In this document: positions 22,860 to 33,742 of the stretch, one piece after another
How the letters are laid out: each line of letters starts with the position of its first letter
Position numbering within the stretch: the stretch's first letter is position 1
Source of the DNA: Laguncularia racemosa
Lineage: Eukaryota > Streptophyta > Magnoliopsida > Myrtales > Combretaceae
Length of the DNA stretch: 64,000 bases
Assembly (NCBI GenBank): GCA_037954665.1
Contig: JBBMOL010000226.1
Location: 1-64,000 of the forward strand
Reading direction: 5' to 3'
Notes under the pieces: model-generated
Databases searched by the model: none
Seen by the model: only the letters and a program-made list of their open reading frames with translations
Told to the model about the DNA's origin: nothing
Position numbers and translations under genes: made by a program

Positions 22860-24060
22860 TGATGTGCTTAAAACTAAGCATAAACACACAAAATCCAATT
22901 AAAAGACCAATTACACAATGGCAATACAATTAGTCCTCCAATTACATAAATCCTCAATTCTTATAAACCAATTCTATAAACAAGGACGTGATCAAGATTG
23001 AATATCCAAGTATGATAAGCTCTAATACCAAAAGATGATATGCCTTAAATTGAATTAAAGCATATGCAATCACATAATTGAAACAACTTCAAAAGCAAAT
23101 TTGGATCAACCTTCAATTTGGCATGAACCCCAATCCCTTTTGTAATCCAATTTGTTAATCAATGATTCTCAACACCAAATGATGTTATGCTAAATGGAAT
23201 TAAGCACACAAGACTAGATCAAAATGAAATTCCAATTACCAACAACTCTTAAATTGGCGTGGACTTCATACAGCAAAGGAACTTCCACGCAATTTGAAGA
23301 AAATCAATCAATAATACAATATATAGGATGCAATTCCACTAACCTGATAACAATATAAGGATGAAATTGAACTTACAATTGACATGAAAATAAGAACCAA
23401 GAACCAATCCTAATCAACACTAGATATTACACACTAGTTATGAATAGGAAATCAACTAAAGGAATGACATTACTCACAATTCCTTTAGTTGCAAACTCGC
23501 CACAATTTCTTGATAAAATTAATAAGAGTCTAATGACCATTAGGAAGAACCCTAATTCTCACAAAAATGTGTAGCTAAATGTTTTTTCTCTCCCTCAAAA
23601 CCTTACTTAAGCAAATACTTATGCTTGCTTCCTTTAGGGTTAAAATGACTAGAAAATTACAACTATGCCACTATAGGGTGGTTGGTCCTAAAAACACAAA
23701 ATACAACCCAAATAAAATTTCCAAAAAACTTACAACATAAATGGTTTAAATAAATAAATTAAAAGTATAAAATAATCTTTAATGAGCTAGCTCTTCAGTA
23801 GAATTCGTCGGTCCAACTCATCGCCAGTTTGAGTCGGTCTATGAATAACCCACAAGCTGAGTCTTAGTAAGTTTGTCTATCGCCCTGTAAAGCTTGATAA
23901 GTGTGCTTGTTGGAATACACAATACAAGAGTAATAGCAAAGAAGTTAGTAAACAAATAATTCCAACATCGAGTTGTTAAAAAAAGACCTTCATCGTCAAG
24001 ATTTGGAATCCTTTGGTTCTTGCCTTAATGATAAGTCTTATAGAATTTTGATTCCTATCA
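22860..24060 (-). repeat. Solo family-A LTR in the Del/Tekay gag
   Basis: 1201 bp with a perfect 5-bp duplication CCTCA at 22855-22859 and 24061-24065. Its 3' end (low coordinates) holds two PBS-like relics, GCTCTAATACCA at 23019-23030 and TTCTCAACACCA at 23165-23176, each beside a CACATCA-like LTR-end relic. Closest to the M2 LTRs in length and module order. Confidence 0.92.
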
Positions 24061-24229
24061 CCTCACATTCAACATATGCCTTTTTCCTTTATCATTTGTA
24101 CTTGATTGAAACAATGGTCTCTTTGCTAGAATATGTATCCCTACACTTAGTCAAGCTTAAGTTCTCATTTCTTCCACTCTTAGCTTTGTCTGCTATAAAC
24201 TCGGACCTTATTTACCACTTTCGAATATG

Positions 24230-24480
24230 CCTTTAACTCAAACTCCTTAATTCGTTCTTACATATTTATATCTAATCCATTCATGAATAGCCGTTGCTTT
24301 AAGGCATCTAAATCCTTATAAATGTTTAGAGCAAATTGTAACAATTGATTGAATCCATTCTCGTATTGGTCAACCGTTTTTACACCTTTCTTTAATTAGA
24401 ACAATTGTACACTTAGTCATATCTTGACACTCTTTGGGAAGTATTCTCAAAAAAATTCCCTCGGAATGTTTCCCTTGTAA
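24230..24480 (-). pseudogene. Del/Tekay gag capsid fragment
   Basis: With one frameshift the minus strand reads VDQYENGFNQLLQFALNIYK then DLDALKQRLFMNGLDINM, which fits the retrotransposon gag capsid region. The 5' end of the element beyond 24480 is not recognisable. Confidence 0.6.
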
Positions 24481-24873
24481 ACCATATATAGTTTGATCAC
24501 CCAAACCAATTAATTAAAGGATTAGACTTAACTAAAATCAAGCATGCATTGCATAAAATCGATGGCCATCACTGCTATAGGGCACATCGGAAGTAATCAA
24601 AGGGTTACTACTTCGCCAAGTGTGAACTAAGTGATTAGGGGATTATCGTGCCTTGACGATTCCAAGTCCGATCTGTTCTTGAGGGTGTTTATTGCTTGAT
24701 GTGTAAGTAACACTCGAGCTTGTGATATTGAAATTAAGAAACAATTTCTAATAAATAGATAAGAGTAATTAATTTAGCGTGAGGCTCGGGTAATATTGGT
24801 ATGATCTAAATCCTTAACCTAAGGCCAAGCGGGGTGTAAACCCCAGACTTCACACTAGTTACCAAATGACCGC
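24481..24873. other. Unclassified spacer
   Basis: No ORF or terminal repeat recognised between the Del/Tekay gag and the Athila-type LTR. Confidence 0.4.
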
Positions 24874-26283
24874 AGATAAGTATAAATTAACACTTGTATT
24901 TTAGATGAATTTTAGTTGTTTGTGTAATAAGTTGACGTTATCTTGAAGAATTTTGATACTTAAAAGAGAAATATTTCAGTTTCAGGGATGAGAACCACTA
25001 TTTTGAGAGGACATATCGACTTGGATTGAGATCGGAGAAGAATACACGAAGAAAAATGCTTTTTAGAAGGAACAGGGGAAGTACATAGGTGTATATTTCC
25101 AGAGCACAACCATGTGTTGGGCTTGAAAAACCAACAAAAGCTTACACAGTTGAAGATACGGCCGTGTGTTGGCTTATTCACAAAAGTACTTGGCCATGGT
25201 TTTTTTTTTTTTACTTTACTTGAGACACTATTGCAAGGTACGACCGTGTATAACTATGGGTCGAGACCGTGTATATGGAAAAGTTTGGCCGTTTCAAGAG
25301 ATTTTTCGGTTTCCATATATATATTTCTCTTCGTTTTCCAGGTGAAGGGGGTTCCTAACCTGAAGAAGATAGAAAAAATGACGAAAAGAAGAAGAGGAGG
25401 AGACCGGGAAAGATTATCTAAGGGAAAAGCAACATCAATGGATTCATCTTTCACTTCTAAAGGGTTTATGCACATGGGTTTTTGATCTTCATTGATTTGT
25501 GACTTGAAAACCATGAGTGGCTAATTTATTTCATACCCGAACCTTACAAACCCTAATTGTCATGTAACATTGGATTGATTGCATAGTTAATGAATAGTGG
25601 AATTCTCTGAATTTATTCATGTTGTTCATTTAGTGTTGCTAATTTGATGTATGCCTAGCATTGAGTTTGCATTGATTTCTTAGAAGTTGATTGGAAAATC
25701 TCTTGTTTAAATAGATCGTGCATGAATGAAGGAATTCGTATGTAATCTAGGGATGGAGAACATGAATTTTCCGTATTAGGTTAAATTAGACAATTCGACC
25801 TGATGGAGGGTTCAAGAGTGTTAATGTAATTCTAATTGATTTTGATAAAAGTAGGATCTTTATTAATGCAATTAGGGTTAGGAGCTAATAAATCTGGAAG
25901 GAATATTGGCTTAGTGTTAGATACTCCGCGGTTCGGGGATAACCATTGCTCGTTAACTAATTTATTGAAAGGGTGAAGTTACATGACAATTAGAGGAGTA
26001 GTAAGGGTAGGGTATGCTCTTAATTATTGGATTTAGTAATCAAGTTATTGTGTTAGTTTTAATTGCTATAGGTTTTGTCAAGTGTTTCTAATTTAAATTA
26101 AATCTTTTGAAATTGTGTGGTTGGATAGTTGGTTTAGAGTTATTATTAGTACTTGCTGATCCTTGGAGGAACGATATCTAAACTCAACTCTATACTATTA
26201 CAATTAATAGGTGCACTTACCTAATTGATCGTAAAAGAGAGTCGTAGAAAACGACTTTAAAATTTGTGTGATTACGGTCATCA
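24874..26283 (+). repeat. Athila-type LTR 1
   Basis: 1410 bp, (A)GATAAGTATAAATTAACA...ACGGTCATCA; the first base of TG is mutated. Contains CGGCCGTGTGT-type motifs (about 25160) and AT-rich DNA. The 25114-25485 ORF is in non-coding LTR sequence. Confidence 0.85.
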
Positions 26284-26472
26284 ACAAGTTTTTGGCGTCG
26301 TTGCCGAGGATTGACGATATTAAGAAAGCTCAACGCTGACTAATTTAACCATTTATTTATTTATTTTGTTGTTATTCGTGGTATTACATCCAATCTTTTG
26401 AAGGTAACTAACTGTCTCCGATTTTCTTTGTGGTTCATGACAAGAAGCTCTTCGTCTAAACTTCTTGGTGTT

Positions 26473-26592
26473 AATCAAAATTCCAAAAAGGTTCACGTAA
26501 ATTGTCTTCTAATTGGACCGGTTTGTAATAGAGTTATAGTTTGTTTTTCTTGATTCATTTGATTGTGCTTGGATTTGGTTTTGAGCACATCA
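26473..26592 (+). repeat. Family-A LTR 3'-end fragment inside the Athila element
   Basis: AATCAAAATTCCAAAAAGG...TTGGTTTTGAGCACATCA matches the last 120 bp of the inner part of the F1 LTR (compare 54912-55032). It marks the deletion junction, so a family-A insertion probably took part in the loss of gag-pol. Confidence 0.7.
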
Positions 26593-27450
26593 AGATACTT
26601 GTAACTTGGTGATTCCTTTTCGCAATTATTGGAGCTGAGTACTTTGGGAGTAATTATCTTTGAAAAAAAAAAAAGAAAAGAAAAAGAGAAGTTCAGAAGT
26701 AAGCCTCATTAACTTGAGTAATTAAGCTTGAGGGGTGCCCTTTTGGTGATGAACTCGGGATCAATGGCTGAAAGCTCGCTACAAGGGTCGTGAGAAAATT
26801 CCGAGAAAACTGAACTTAATTGAGTTGTAATTGAAATTAATTAATTTAACTTTGATTGAAATGGTAGAGGTTCGATGGGGTATCTTAAAACTTAGTAGCC
26901 TAAGATTGTCTGGTTTGGGACTTACTAACCAAGGAAACCATTTCGGTTGAAAGGTTAAAGAAAATAGATAGTTGACTTGACTCGAACAAGTAAATCCAAG
27001 GGACACCTTCTACGCTGAGGGGATACCATCTGTTAACTTAAGTGATGAGCTCGGGATTATCGATTGAAAATTCATTACATGAGTCGGTTAACTAAGTTAA
27101 GTACTTAATGGAAAATCTCCCAATTTTATTTTAAAGGACTTAAGGAAAGAAAAATCCAGGAGATAAGTGGATACAACATGTCTTTACTCCTTATTGCATT
27201 GCTTATAGGACTAGTTAAGAGGGAAGTATACTTTACACTACTGGCATTGATCTATGTTTGATTTCACTTTTGGGAATTTGTGTTTATATGATGAGAGTAC
27301 TAGTTTAAGTCACTTGGATTAGCCTTGAGAATTCTGGTATTTGTATCTTGTAAACAACTAGTGGTGGGATTGAGTAAAGATTACATATTATGGGGGTAAA
27401 CTATGAGAATTAATTGCATTTTTTTTGCTTGAGGACAAGCAAACGCTTAA
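26593..27450 (+). other. Athila-type element 3' UTR
   Basis: Non-coding, purine-rich in part (26665-26692). It leads into GCTTGAGGACAAGCAAACGC, the conserved pre-PPT block of Athila-type elements. Confidence 0.6.
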
Positions 27451-27464
27451 GTGTGGGGGGAGTT
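27451..27464 (+). other. Athila-type polypurine tract
   Basis: GTGTGGGGGGAGTT directly before TGATAAGTATAAATT, the start of the second LTR. Confidence 0.85.
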
Positions 27465-28905
27465 TGATAAGTATAAATTAACACTTGTATTTTAGATGAA
27501 TTCTAGTTGTTTATGTATTGAATTGATGTTATCTTGAAGAATTTTGATACTTAAAAGAGAAATATTTTAGTTTCAGGGATGAGGACCACTATTTTGAGAG
27601 GAGATGTCGACTTGGATTGAGATCGGAGAAGAATATACGAAGAAAAATGCTTTTTGGAAGGAATAGAGGAAGTACATGGGTATGTATTTCCAGAGCACGG
27701 CCATGTGTTGGGCTTGAAAAACCAACAGAAGCTTACATGGTTTGAGTATACGGTTGAAGGCACGGCCGTGTGTTGGCTTATTCACAAAAGTACACGGTCG
27801 TGTGTTATTAGCCATGGTTTTTTTTTTTTTACTTTACTTGGGACACTATTGTAAGGCATGGCCGTGTATAACCATGGGCCGAGACCGAGTGTATGGAAAA
27901 GTTTAGCCATTTCAAGAGATTTTTCGGTTTCCATATATATGTCTCTTTGTTTTCTAGGTTGTGGGGGGGTGGGTTCTTAACCTGAAGAAGATAGAAAAAA
28001 TGATGAAAAGAAGAAGAGGAGGAGACCGGGAAAGATTATCTAAGGGAAAAGCAACATCAATGAATTCATCTTTCTCTTTTAAAGGGTTTATACACACGGG
28101 TTTTTCATCTTCATTGATTTATAACTTGAAAACTATGAGTGGCTAATTTATTTCATACCCGAACCTTACAAACCCTAATTGTCATGTAACATTGGATTAA
28201 TTGCATAGTTAATGAATAGTGGAATTCTCTGAATTTATTCATGTTGTTCATTTAGTGTTGCTAATTTGACATATGGCCAGCATTGAGTTTGCATTGATTT
28301 CTCAGAAGTTGATTGGAAAATCTCTTGTTTGAATAGATCATGCATGAATAAAGGAATTCGTATGTAATCTAGGGATAGAGAAAATGAATTTTCTATATTG
28401 GGTTAAATTAGATAATTCAACCTGATGGAGGTTTCAAGAGTGTTAATGCAATTCTAATCGATTTTGATAAAAGAGGGATCTTTATTAATGCGATTAGGGT
28501 TAGGAGCTAATAAATCTAGAAGGAATATTGGCTTAGTGTTAGATACTCTACGGTTAAGAGATAACCATTGCTCGTTAACTAATTTATTGAAAGGGTGAAG
28601 TTACATGACAATTAAAGGAGTAGTAAGGGTAGGGTATGCTCTTAATTATTGGATTTAATAATCAAGTTATTGTGTTAGTTTTAATTACTATAGGTTTTGT
28701 CAAGTGTTTCTAATTTAAATTAAATCTTTCGAAATTGTGTGGTTGGATAGTTGGTTTAGAGTTATTATTAGTACTTGCTGATCCTTGGAGGAACGATATC
28801 TGAACTCAACTCTATACTATTACAATTGATAGGTGCGCTTACCTAATTGATCGTAAAAGAGAGTCGTAGAAAAGGACTTTAAAATTTGTGTGATTACGGT
28901 CATCA
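27465..28905 (+). repeat. Athila-type LTR 2
   Basis: 1441 bp, closely similar to LTR 1. It has GCACGGCCGTGTG (27760-27772) and TACACGGTCGTGTG in the 5' third. It acts as 3' LTR to the unit on its left and 5' LTR to the gag fragment on its right. Confidence 0.88.
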
Positions 28906-28914
28906 ACAAGTTTT

Positions 28915-28932
28915 TGGCGCCGTTGCCAAGGA
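28915..28932 (+). other. Second Athila-type primer-binding site
   Basis: TGGCGCCGTTGCCAAGGA, 9 bp after LTR 2, in the same relation to it as the PBS at 26293 to LTR 1. Confidence 0.8.
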
Positions 28933-29059
28933 TTGACGATATTAAGAAAGCTCAACACTGACTAATTTAACCATTTATTTTTTTTATTTTGTTGTTATTC
29001 ATGGTATTACATGCAATCTTTTGAAGGTAACTAACTGTCTCTGATTTTCTTTGTGGTTT

Positions 29060-29493
29060 ATGACAAGGAGCTCTTCGTCTAAACTTCTTGGTTTTGACCC
29101 AGAGATTGAGCGAACATCTAGAAGAAGGTTGAGGAGTGCCTTTGAACAAGCTGCAGGAAATGCAGTTTTTGAAAATCAGCAATTAGGTGAAGAGGAATTG
29201 TAGTTTAGTGAGGGTGAGAATTCAATCGCAGCAATGGTAGATCAATGCCGAACGATGGTTGATTATGCCAGACCTACATTAGATAGCACGGGATCTTGTA
29301 TAGTCAGACCTGCAATAGACGCCAACAATTTTGAAGTCAAAGCCTCTACAATAAACATGATCCATAATCAATGCCAGTTTAATGGTTTAGCTGATGAGGA
29401 TCCCCATGCTCACATCCAGATGTTTCTAGACATCTATGAAACAGTTAGATAGAATGGGGTGACAGATGAAGCTTTGAAGTTGCATGCATTTTT
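29060..29493 (+). pseudogene. Athila-type gag N-terminal fragment
   Basis: ATG at 29060 (MTRSSSKLLGFDPEIERTSR) and in-frame stops at 29201 and 29450. The core RPAIDANNFEVKASTINMIH, GLADEDPHAHIQMFLDI and NGVTDEALKLHAF is the standard Athila gag block, a structural protein. Cut at 29493 by a family-A solo LTR. No clear continuation of gag was found after 30502. Confidence 0.85.
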
Positions 29494-30502
29494 TGATGTG
29501 CTGAAAACTACTTTGAAGCACAATCAAATGACTCAAGAAAACAAGTCTCAAGTCTCATACAAAACTGGTCCACCAAAGAAGCAATTCACGTGACACATTT
29601 ATAGATTTTGATGGAAAATGTTGTTCAAATGATTTAATTATAATCTCTAGTGGTAACATTAACTAAGTAACCACAATAAGGATTGAAAAATCACATGGAA
29701 ATCAGATCAAAGAAAGCAATAAAACCATGAAATCCACTATCCCTTTCAATCACAAATTCACGCCAACACTAAAAATGATATATGTAATTCAAGTGCTCAA
29801 GGAAACAATCAATCTTACATGATTGTTGTCCACGAAATATAACCATAAATATGTCTAAGAAAGATCCAAATCTACCCTAGATATCACTCACTAGAGAAGA
29901 AATGAACATACAACTATTATGGAATCGATATGACTCACAATTCCCCTTTGTCGCACTCGCCACAATTCCAATTCTTGGGTTGAAATTGATAAGAGTTTGG
30001 AACTAAGGAAAGAACCCTAATTCACACGTGAAATGTGTCTCTCAATTCTGCAAAATATAGCCTCCCCAAACCCTCTCTTAAGCAAGTATTTATACTTGCT
30101 ACTCCTAGGGTTAGAAAGTGGTCAAAATTACAAGTTTGCCACTTTTAAGATAGCTAGCCTTAAATGAAAATTACAAGGAAATAAAAGTTTCCCAAAACCA
30201 AAATACAACCAAAATAGTTCATGAAACAATTACAAGATACAAAATAAAATAAGTCTTCATGATCCAATGCCTCGGAATAGAAAACAATCGCAGCGGGTTT
30301 TTGATTATCATCCTAAAAAACATTCTGTGTCCAACAGGAGTTGTAGGATATATTGGCATCTCATGGAGAATTATCATTGTACCTGTAAGATTATTCTCAA
30401 ATATTTATTAGAAATAAAGACATAAGGTAAAATATGAGCAATTTGGATCATCATCCAAATTGGGTTCTGAAAAGGTCAACAGTGTCAGAAATTTTCCCAT
30501 CA
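29494..30502 (-). repeat. Solo family-A LTR in the Athila gag
   Basis: 1009 bp, plus-strand edges TGATGTGCTGAAAAC and ATTTTCCCATCA. Flanks TTTTT (29489-29493) and TTGTT (30503-30507) are an imperfect duplication. TATA dyad near 30082-30101. The U3 end resembles F1 (…GAAATTTTCC type). Confidence 0.75.
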
Positions 30503-31151
30503 TTGTTGCATTCATATGATTGCCCATGCAACACATATGATTTGAAAACTTGCTTAGAATTGCACTCCCATCTCACTAAGCTGTAGTATGCTCACCTCTC
30601 TATAGACTGTTTTACAAGAAACATCAAAAAGCTCAAGATGGGATAAGATATGATATGATGAGAGCTTTGGGAATCAAGAACGATAAAGATTTGTGATTAA
30701 TAGATTATTTAGTTGTAATATTATTCTTAGGAACTTGATGTGGAAATTGAAATTATGAAACTTAAAATTAAGTTTTCCATTTTACTATTATGGTAGGGGA
30801 TTTTGATTCTCTATGATCTTGGTCGACTATAGAATATGGAAATCTATAGTTATATTCTTATTATATGATTATATGTAATAAGATTAGTGTTAATTGTTTA
30901 AATATTTAATTAGAGTCTTGCGACCTCTAACTCACAAGGTGGTTATCATGTAACAAGTGCACACGTAATATAATAACTTTTGATGGAAAATTCCAAGCCC
31001 CTTTTAGGGCATGACAGCCATCATCTTAAATTGTTGAGTACTGAAATATATAAGCCACACTATATCTATAGGCTTAATCTTTTATTTAAGTCAACAAACC
31101 TATGTCTAAATCCTTTTGTTGTCATTTCAACCTCAATAACTAAGTTGTTCA
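30503..31151 (-). other. 3' flank of CCR-like pseudogene 2
   Basis: No ORF or repeat edge recognised. It lies downstream of the pseudogene stop at 31152-31154 on the minus strand. Confidence 0.4.
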
Positions 31152-31536
31152 TTATTTAATGAGAGTTTCCTCCAATGGTCTATAATTTCACCCTAACTTT
31201 TGTAGCTTCTCTAAGGTTAAGTGTGGTTCTTTATCCACTTTATAGAAGCTGCAAAGAACAACGTATTAGCAAATACTTGCTTAAAGTTCACAAAAGTTGT
31301 ATAAAATCTATGTTAATAATCTAAAGTGTCCATTTTGTTATTTTGTTGCCTAAGCATAAGGGCTTTACCTTTTAGGATAGCTAGAGGTAAGATATAGACT
31401 CTTTAATTTCACCACCAGATCCTTTTTTTTTTTTATCATATATCCTACACAAATGTACCTTCTTTGTGCCTAAGGTGCTTCGTATGCTATAAGCAATCCT
31501 TCAACTACATCTTATACATTGATTATCATCTCAAGG
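31152..31536 (-). pseudogene. CCR-like pseudogene 2, last exons
   Basis: The minus strand from 31536 reads EMIINV, stop, DVVEGLLIAYEAP, stop, AQRRYICVGYM, matching the CCR block around VDVRDVAEALLLAYE...GRYIC. Then LKSLYLTSSYPKR, an intron from about 31370, acceptor TTTGCAG, and a last exon from 31248 with FYKVDKEPHLTLEKLQKLG, stop, NYRPLEETLIK and a stop at 31152-31154. The upstream exons are at 58613-59784, 27 kb away, because element M1 inserted here. Both stops and the lost Trp show it is not functional. Confidence 0.8.
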
Positions 31537-32387
31537 TAATGTAACTTAAAAACCAAATCCAAATGTATAAGCACACAAAAACTAATTGAGAACCAATTAA
31601 CAATTCTCAAAAGGGGCATGAAGAACAATTACTAAATGATGATCACGCAAATAACAAATGAGAATCACAATTCATAATTGCAATGTCTGAATTCAATTTC
31701 AGTAAACACAATCTAAAGGATATGAAATCAAATTGAACTAAAGCCTAAAAATTACGTGAATGATAAACAAAAGGGATAAACTAATTCCTCACCAGATATG
31801 ACTCACTAGTTAGGAATTATGATGGATTTGGCGTTGTTGATATTACACACAACAAGGATCAAATCCAATTCACCACACTTCACTTAAGAAATGATAAGAG
31901 TTCATGAAAAAGGAGGTGTTCCTCTCATTTTCCAAATTTGAAAAAAATATGGCTCAAAAAGCTCCTACAAACCCTACTTTAGCAAGTATTTATACTTGCT
32001 CTAATTAGGGTTAAAATGTCCAAATATTTACGTCTATGCTACTAATGTGGCCAATCTTAATTCAACAAATACAAGCAAATAAAAACATCCCAAAATGATT
32101 ACAAAGTAACCGATTCAAAGAAAAATAACAAATATAAAGATGATTTTCAAAGAGTTGGTTCTTCAAGTCACTTATGATCATAGCGGGCCATTGGATGTGA
32201 GTCCGATGATGTTCCCAATTTGATCAATAGTGTAGGTCATGAGGCATCCCTTAAAGACTAATCACTGTACCTGCTATATTACAACTCAAACATCATTAGA
32301 TAAAGAAAATGGATACATGTGAGTGATTTGGATCATCATCCAAATCAGGTTCCCTAATTATCGGGATCACAGGGTAGATTCCCATCA
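31537..32387 (-). repeat. M1 3' LTR
   Basis: 851 bp, plus-strand edges TAATGTAAC (decayed TGATGTGCC) and GATTCCCATCA. The minus strand just outside it reads DLREKIFQRP, the Pol-tail and PPT region. TATA dyad at about 31979-31998. Confidence 0.88.
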
Positions 32388-32506
32388 TCTCCACGGGCCT
32401 TTGAAAGATTTTCCCTCAAATCTAGAAGGTCATTTCATGGAATGAACCTGGATGCCTTTGTTGCCCTTTTTGCCCAACTATGAGAAAGAATAGAAATAAT
32501 CCTGAT

Positions 32507-32682
32507 CTACTCTTGGAAACTGTGCACCTCTGATGGAGACATAAGAGTCAATACTATTCGAGACCCTCCCTTCCGAAACATGTAAATGTTTCTAAATCCG
32601 TCATGTAACACCTTCCTATCAAACATCCAAAGACTACCCAAAAGCAAATGAAAGGCACACATGGGAATTACATCACAAAGGA
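32507..32682 (-). pseudogene. M1 protease, C-terminal half
   Basis: Reads CDVIPMCAFHLLLGSLWMFD, RKVLHDGFRNIYMF and IVLTLMSPSEVHSF. It continues exactly from HDEIL at 36900 once A1 and one AAGGA copy are removed. No PSE-repeat spacer follows, unlike M3 and A1. Confidence 0.85.
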
Positions 32683-33724
32683 TGATAGGAATAAAAATCC
32701 AACAAGACCTATCATTAGGGCAAGAACTGAAGGATTTCAAATCTTGGCGTTGAGGGCCCATTTTGAGTAGATTGACCCCGGAATTATTTATATATTAACC
32801 TCTTTTCTATTATTGTTGTATTGTGTATTCCAACAGGCACACTTATCATATTCTATAGGGCAATGGACAAACTCCCTCAGACTCAGCTTATGGGTTATCC
32901 ATGGACCGACCTGAACCAGCGATGAGCTGGGCCGATGGATCCTATAGAAGACCGACATCTTGAAGACCATTTCTTTTATATATTTATTCTTTTATGAACT
33001 ATTTTGGTTGTATTTTGGTTTTGGGACACTTTTATTTCCATGTAATTTTCATTTAGGGCTAGCCACCTTAAAAGTGGCAAACTTGTAATTTTGAACACTT
33101 TTTAACCCTAGAAGTAGCAAGTATAAATACTTGCTTAAGAGAGGGTTTAGGGGGCTTATCATTTTTCAGATTATACACTTCCTTTCACGTGAGAATTAGG
33201 GTTCATACCTTGGTTCCAAACTCTTATCAATTTCAATCCCAAGAGTTGAAATTGTGGCGAGTGCAACATCTTGAAATTGTGAGTTATATCAATTTCATTT
33301 TGTTGTGATTTCTTTTCTTCTCTAGTGTGTCATATCTAGGGTTGAATTGAGATATTTCTTGGTAAGAAATACATCTTATTATACACGAATTCTTGTGCTT
33401 ATTTGAAGGAATTATCATATTGATCCGATTCATCTTTAAGGATTTCCTTGATAACGTGATTTTCACCATTGGAAAAGGATTCATATTTTACGATTTTTCT
33501 TTGTCAAATTGAGGCTTCTTTTGCGTGGATTATATGAAATTAAAGTTTTTTTAGAAGGAATTTTCATTGAGGTATTCTGATTATATCATTGGTTGTTTGA
33601 ATTTCATCATTTCATCATTAGGGTTCATTTGAAAAGTGCCATTTTTGGATCCGATTTTGCCTTGACTTGAGATAGTTATTCTTAAGTCTTTTGGATGTGC
33701 TTTTAAGTTTGTTTAGGCACATCA
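32683..33724 (+). repeat. A1 5' LTR
   Basis: TGATAGG (32683-32689) pairs with CCTATCA (32708-32714). Upstream dyad GCCAC...GTGGC (33062-33078), TATA dyad (33116-33135), donor-like GTGAGT (33279-33284), end GGCACATCA. Confidence 0.95.
33116..33135 (+). promoter_or_regulatory. TATA box in a perfect dyad (A1 5' LTR)
   Basis: AGCAAGTATAAATACTTGCT: arms AGCAAGTA and TACTTGCT are exact reverse complements around TAAA, with TATAAATA at 33122-33129. The same 20-mer, or a one-base variant, is in nearly every family-A LTR here. Confidence 0.8.
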
Positions 33725-33730
33725 TCTTTT

Positions 33731-33742
33731 TGGTATCAGAGA
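33731..33742 (+). other. A1 primer-binding site (tRNA-iMet)
   Basis: TGGTATCAGAGA, 11 of 12 matching the complement of the initiator tRNA-Met end, 6 bp after the LTR. Confidence 0.9.

Larger units (their letters stand above)
18661..24480 (-). mobile_element. Eroded Del/Tekay-type Ty3/gypsy element with two solo LTRs inserted
   Basis: Minus-strand remains in the order gag (24480-24230), zinc knuckles (22740 to about 22650), protease (22230-21966 and 21107-20950), RT/RNase H (20850-19660), integrase (19290-18900), chromodomain-like end (18850-18690) and PPT (18673-18662, TTTAAAGGGGGGAG on the minus strand). Family-A solo LTRs interrupt it at 21108-21960 (protease) and 22860-24060 (gag). Many stops and frameshifts. 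It is the only element here that still shows RT. Confidence 0.85.
24874..28905 (+). mobile_element. Athila-type Ty3/gypsy element with internal deletion
   Basis: Two similar LTRs (24874-26283 and 27465-28905) flank only 1.18 kb. PBS TGGCGTCGTTGCCGAGGA (26293-26310) is the tRNA-Asp type used by Athila. The internal part keeps the gag start (ATGACAAGAAGCTCTTC, 26438), then a family-A LTR scrap (26473-26592), then the element 3' UTR and PPT. All of gag-pol beyond the first codons is gone. The second LTR is followed by another PBS and gag start, so the unit is part of an LTR-internal-LTR-internal array. Confidence 0.8.

Noticed and set aside
25114..25514. ORFs on both strands in Athila-type LTR 1 (also 27551-28146)
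   Set aside because: Non-coding LTR; the reading frames are not kept between LTR 1 and LTR 2.
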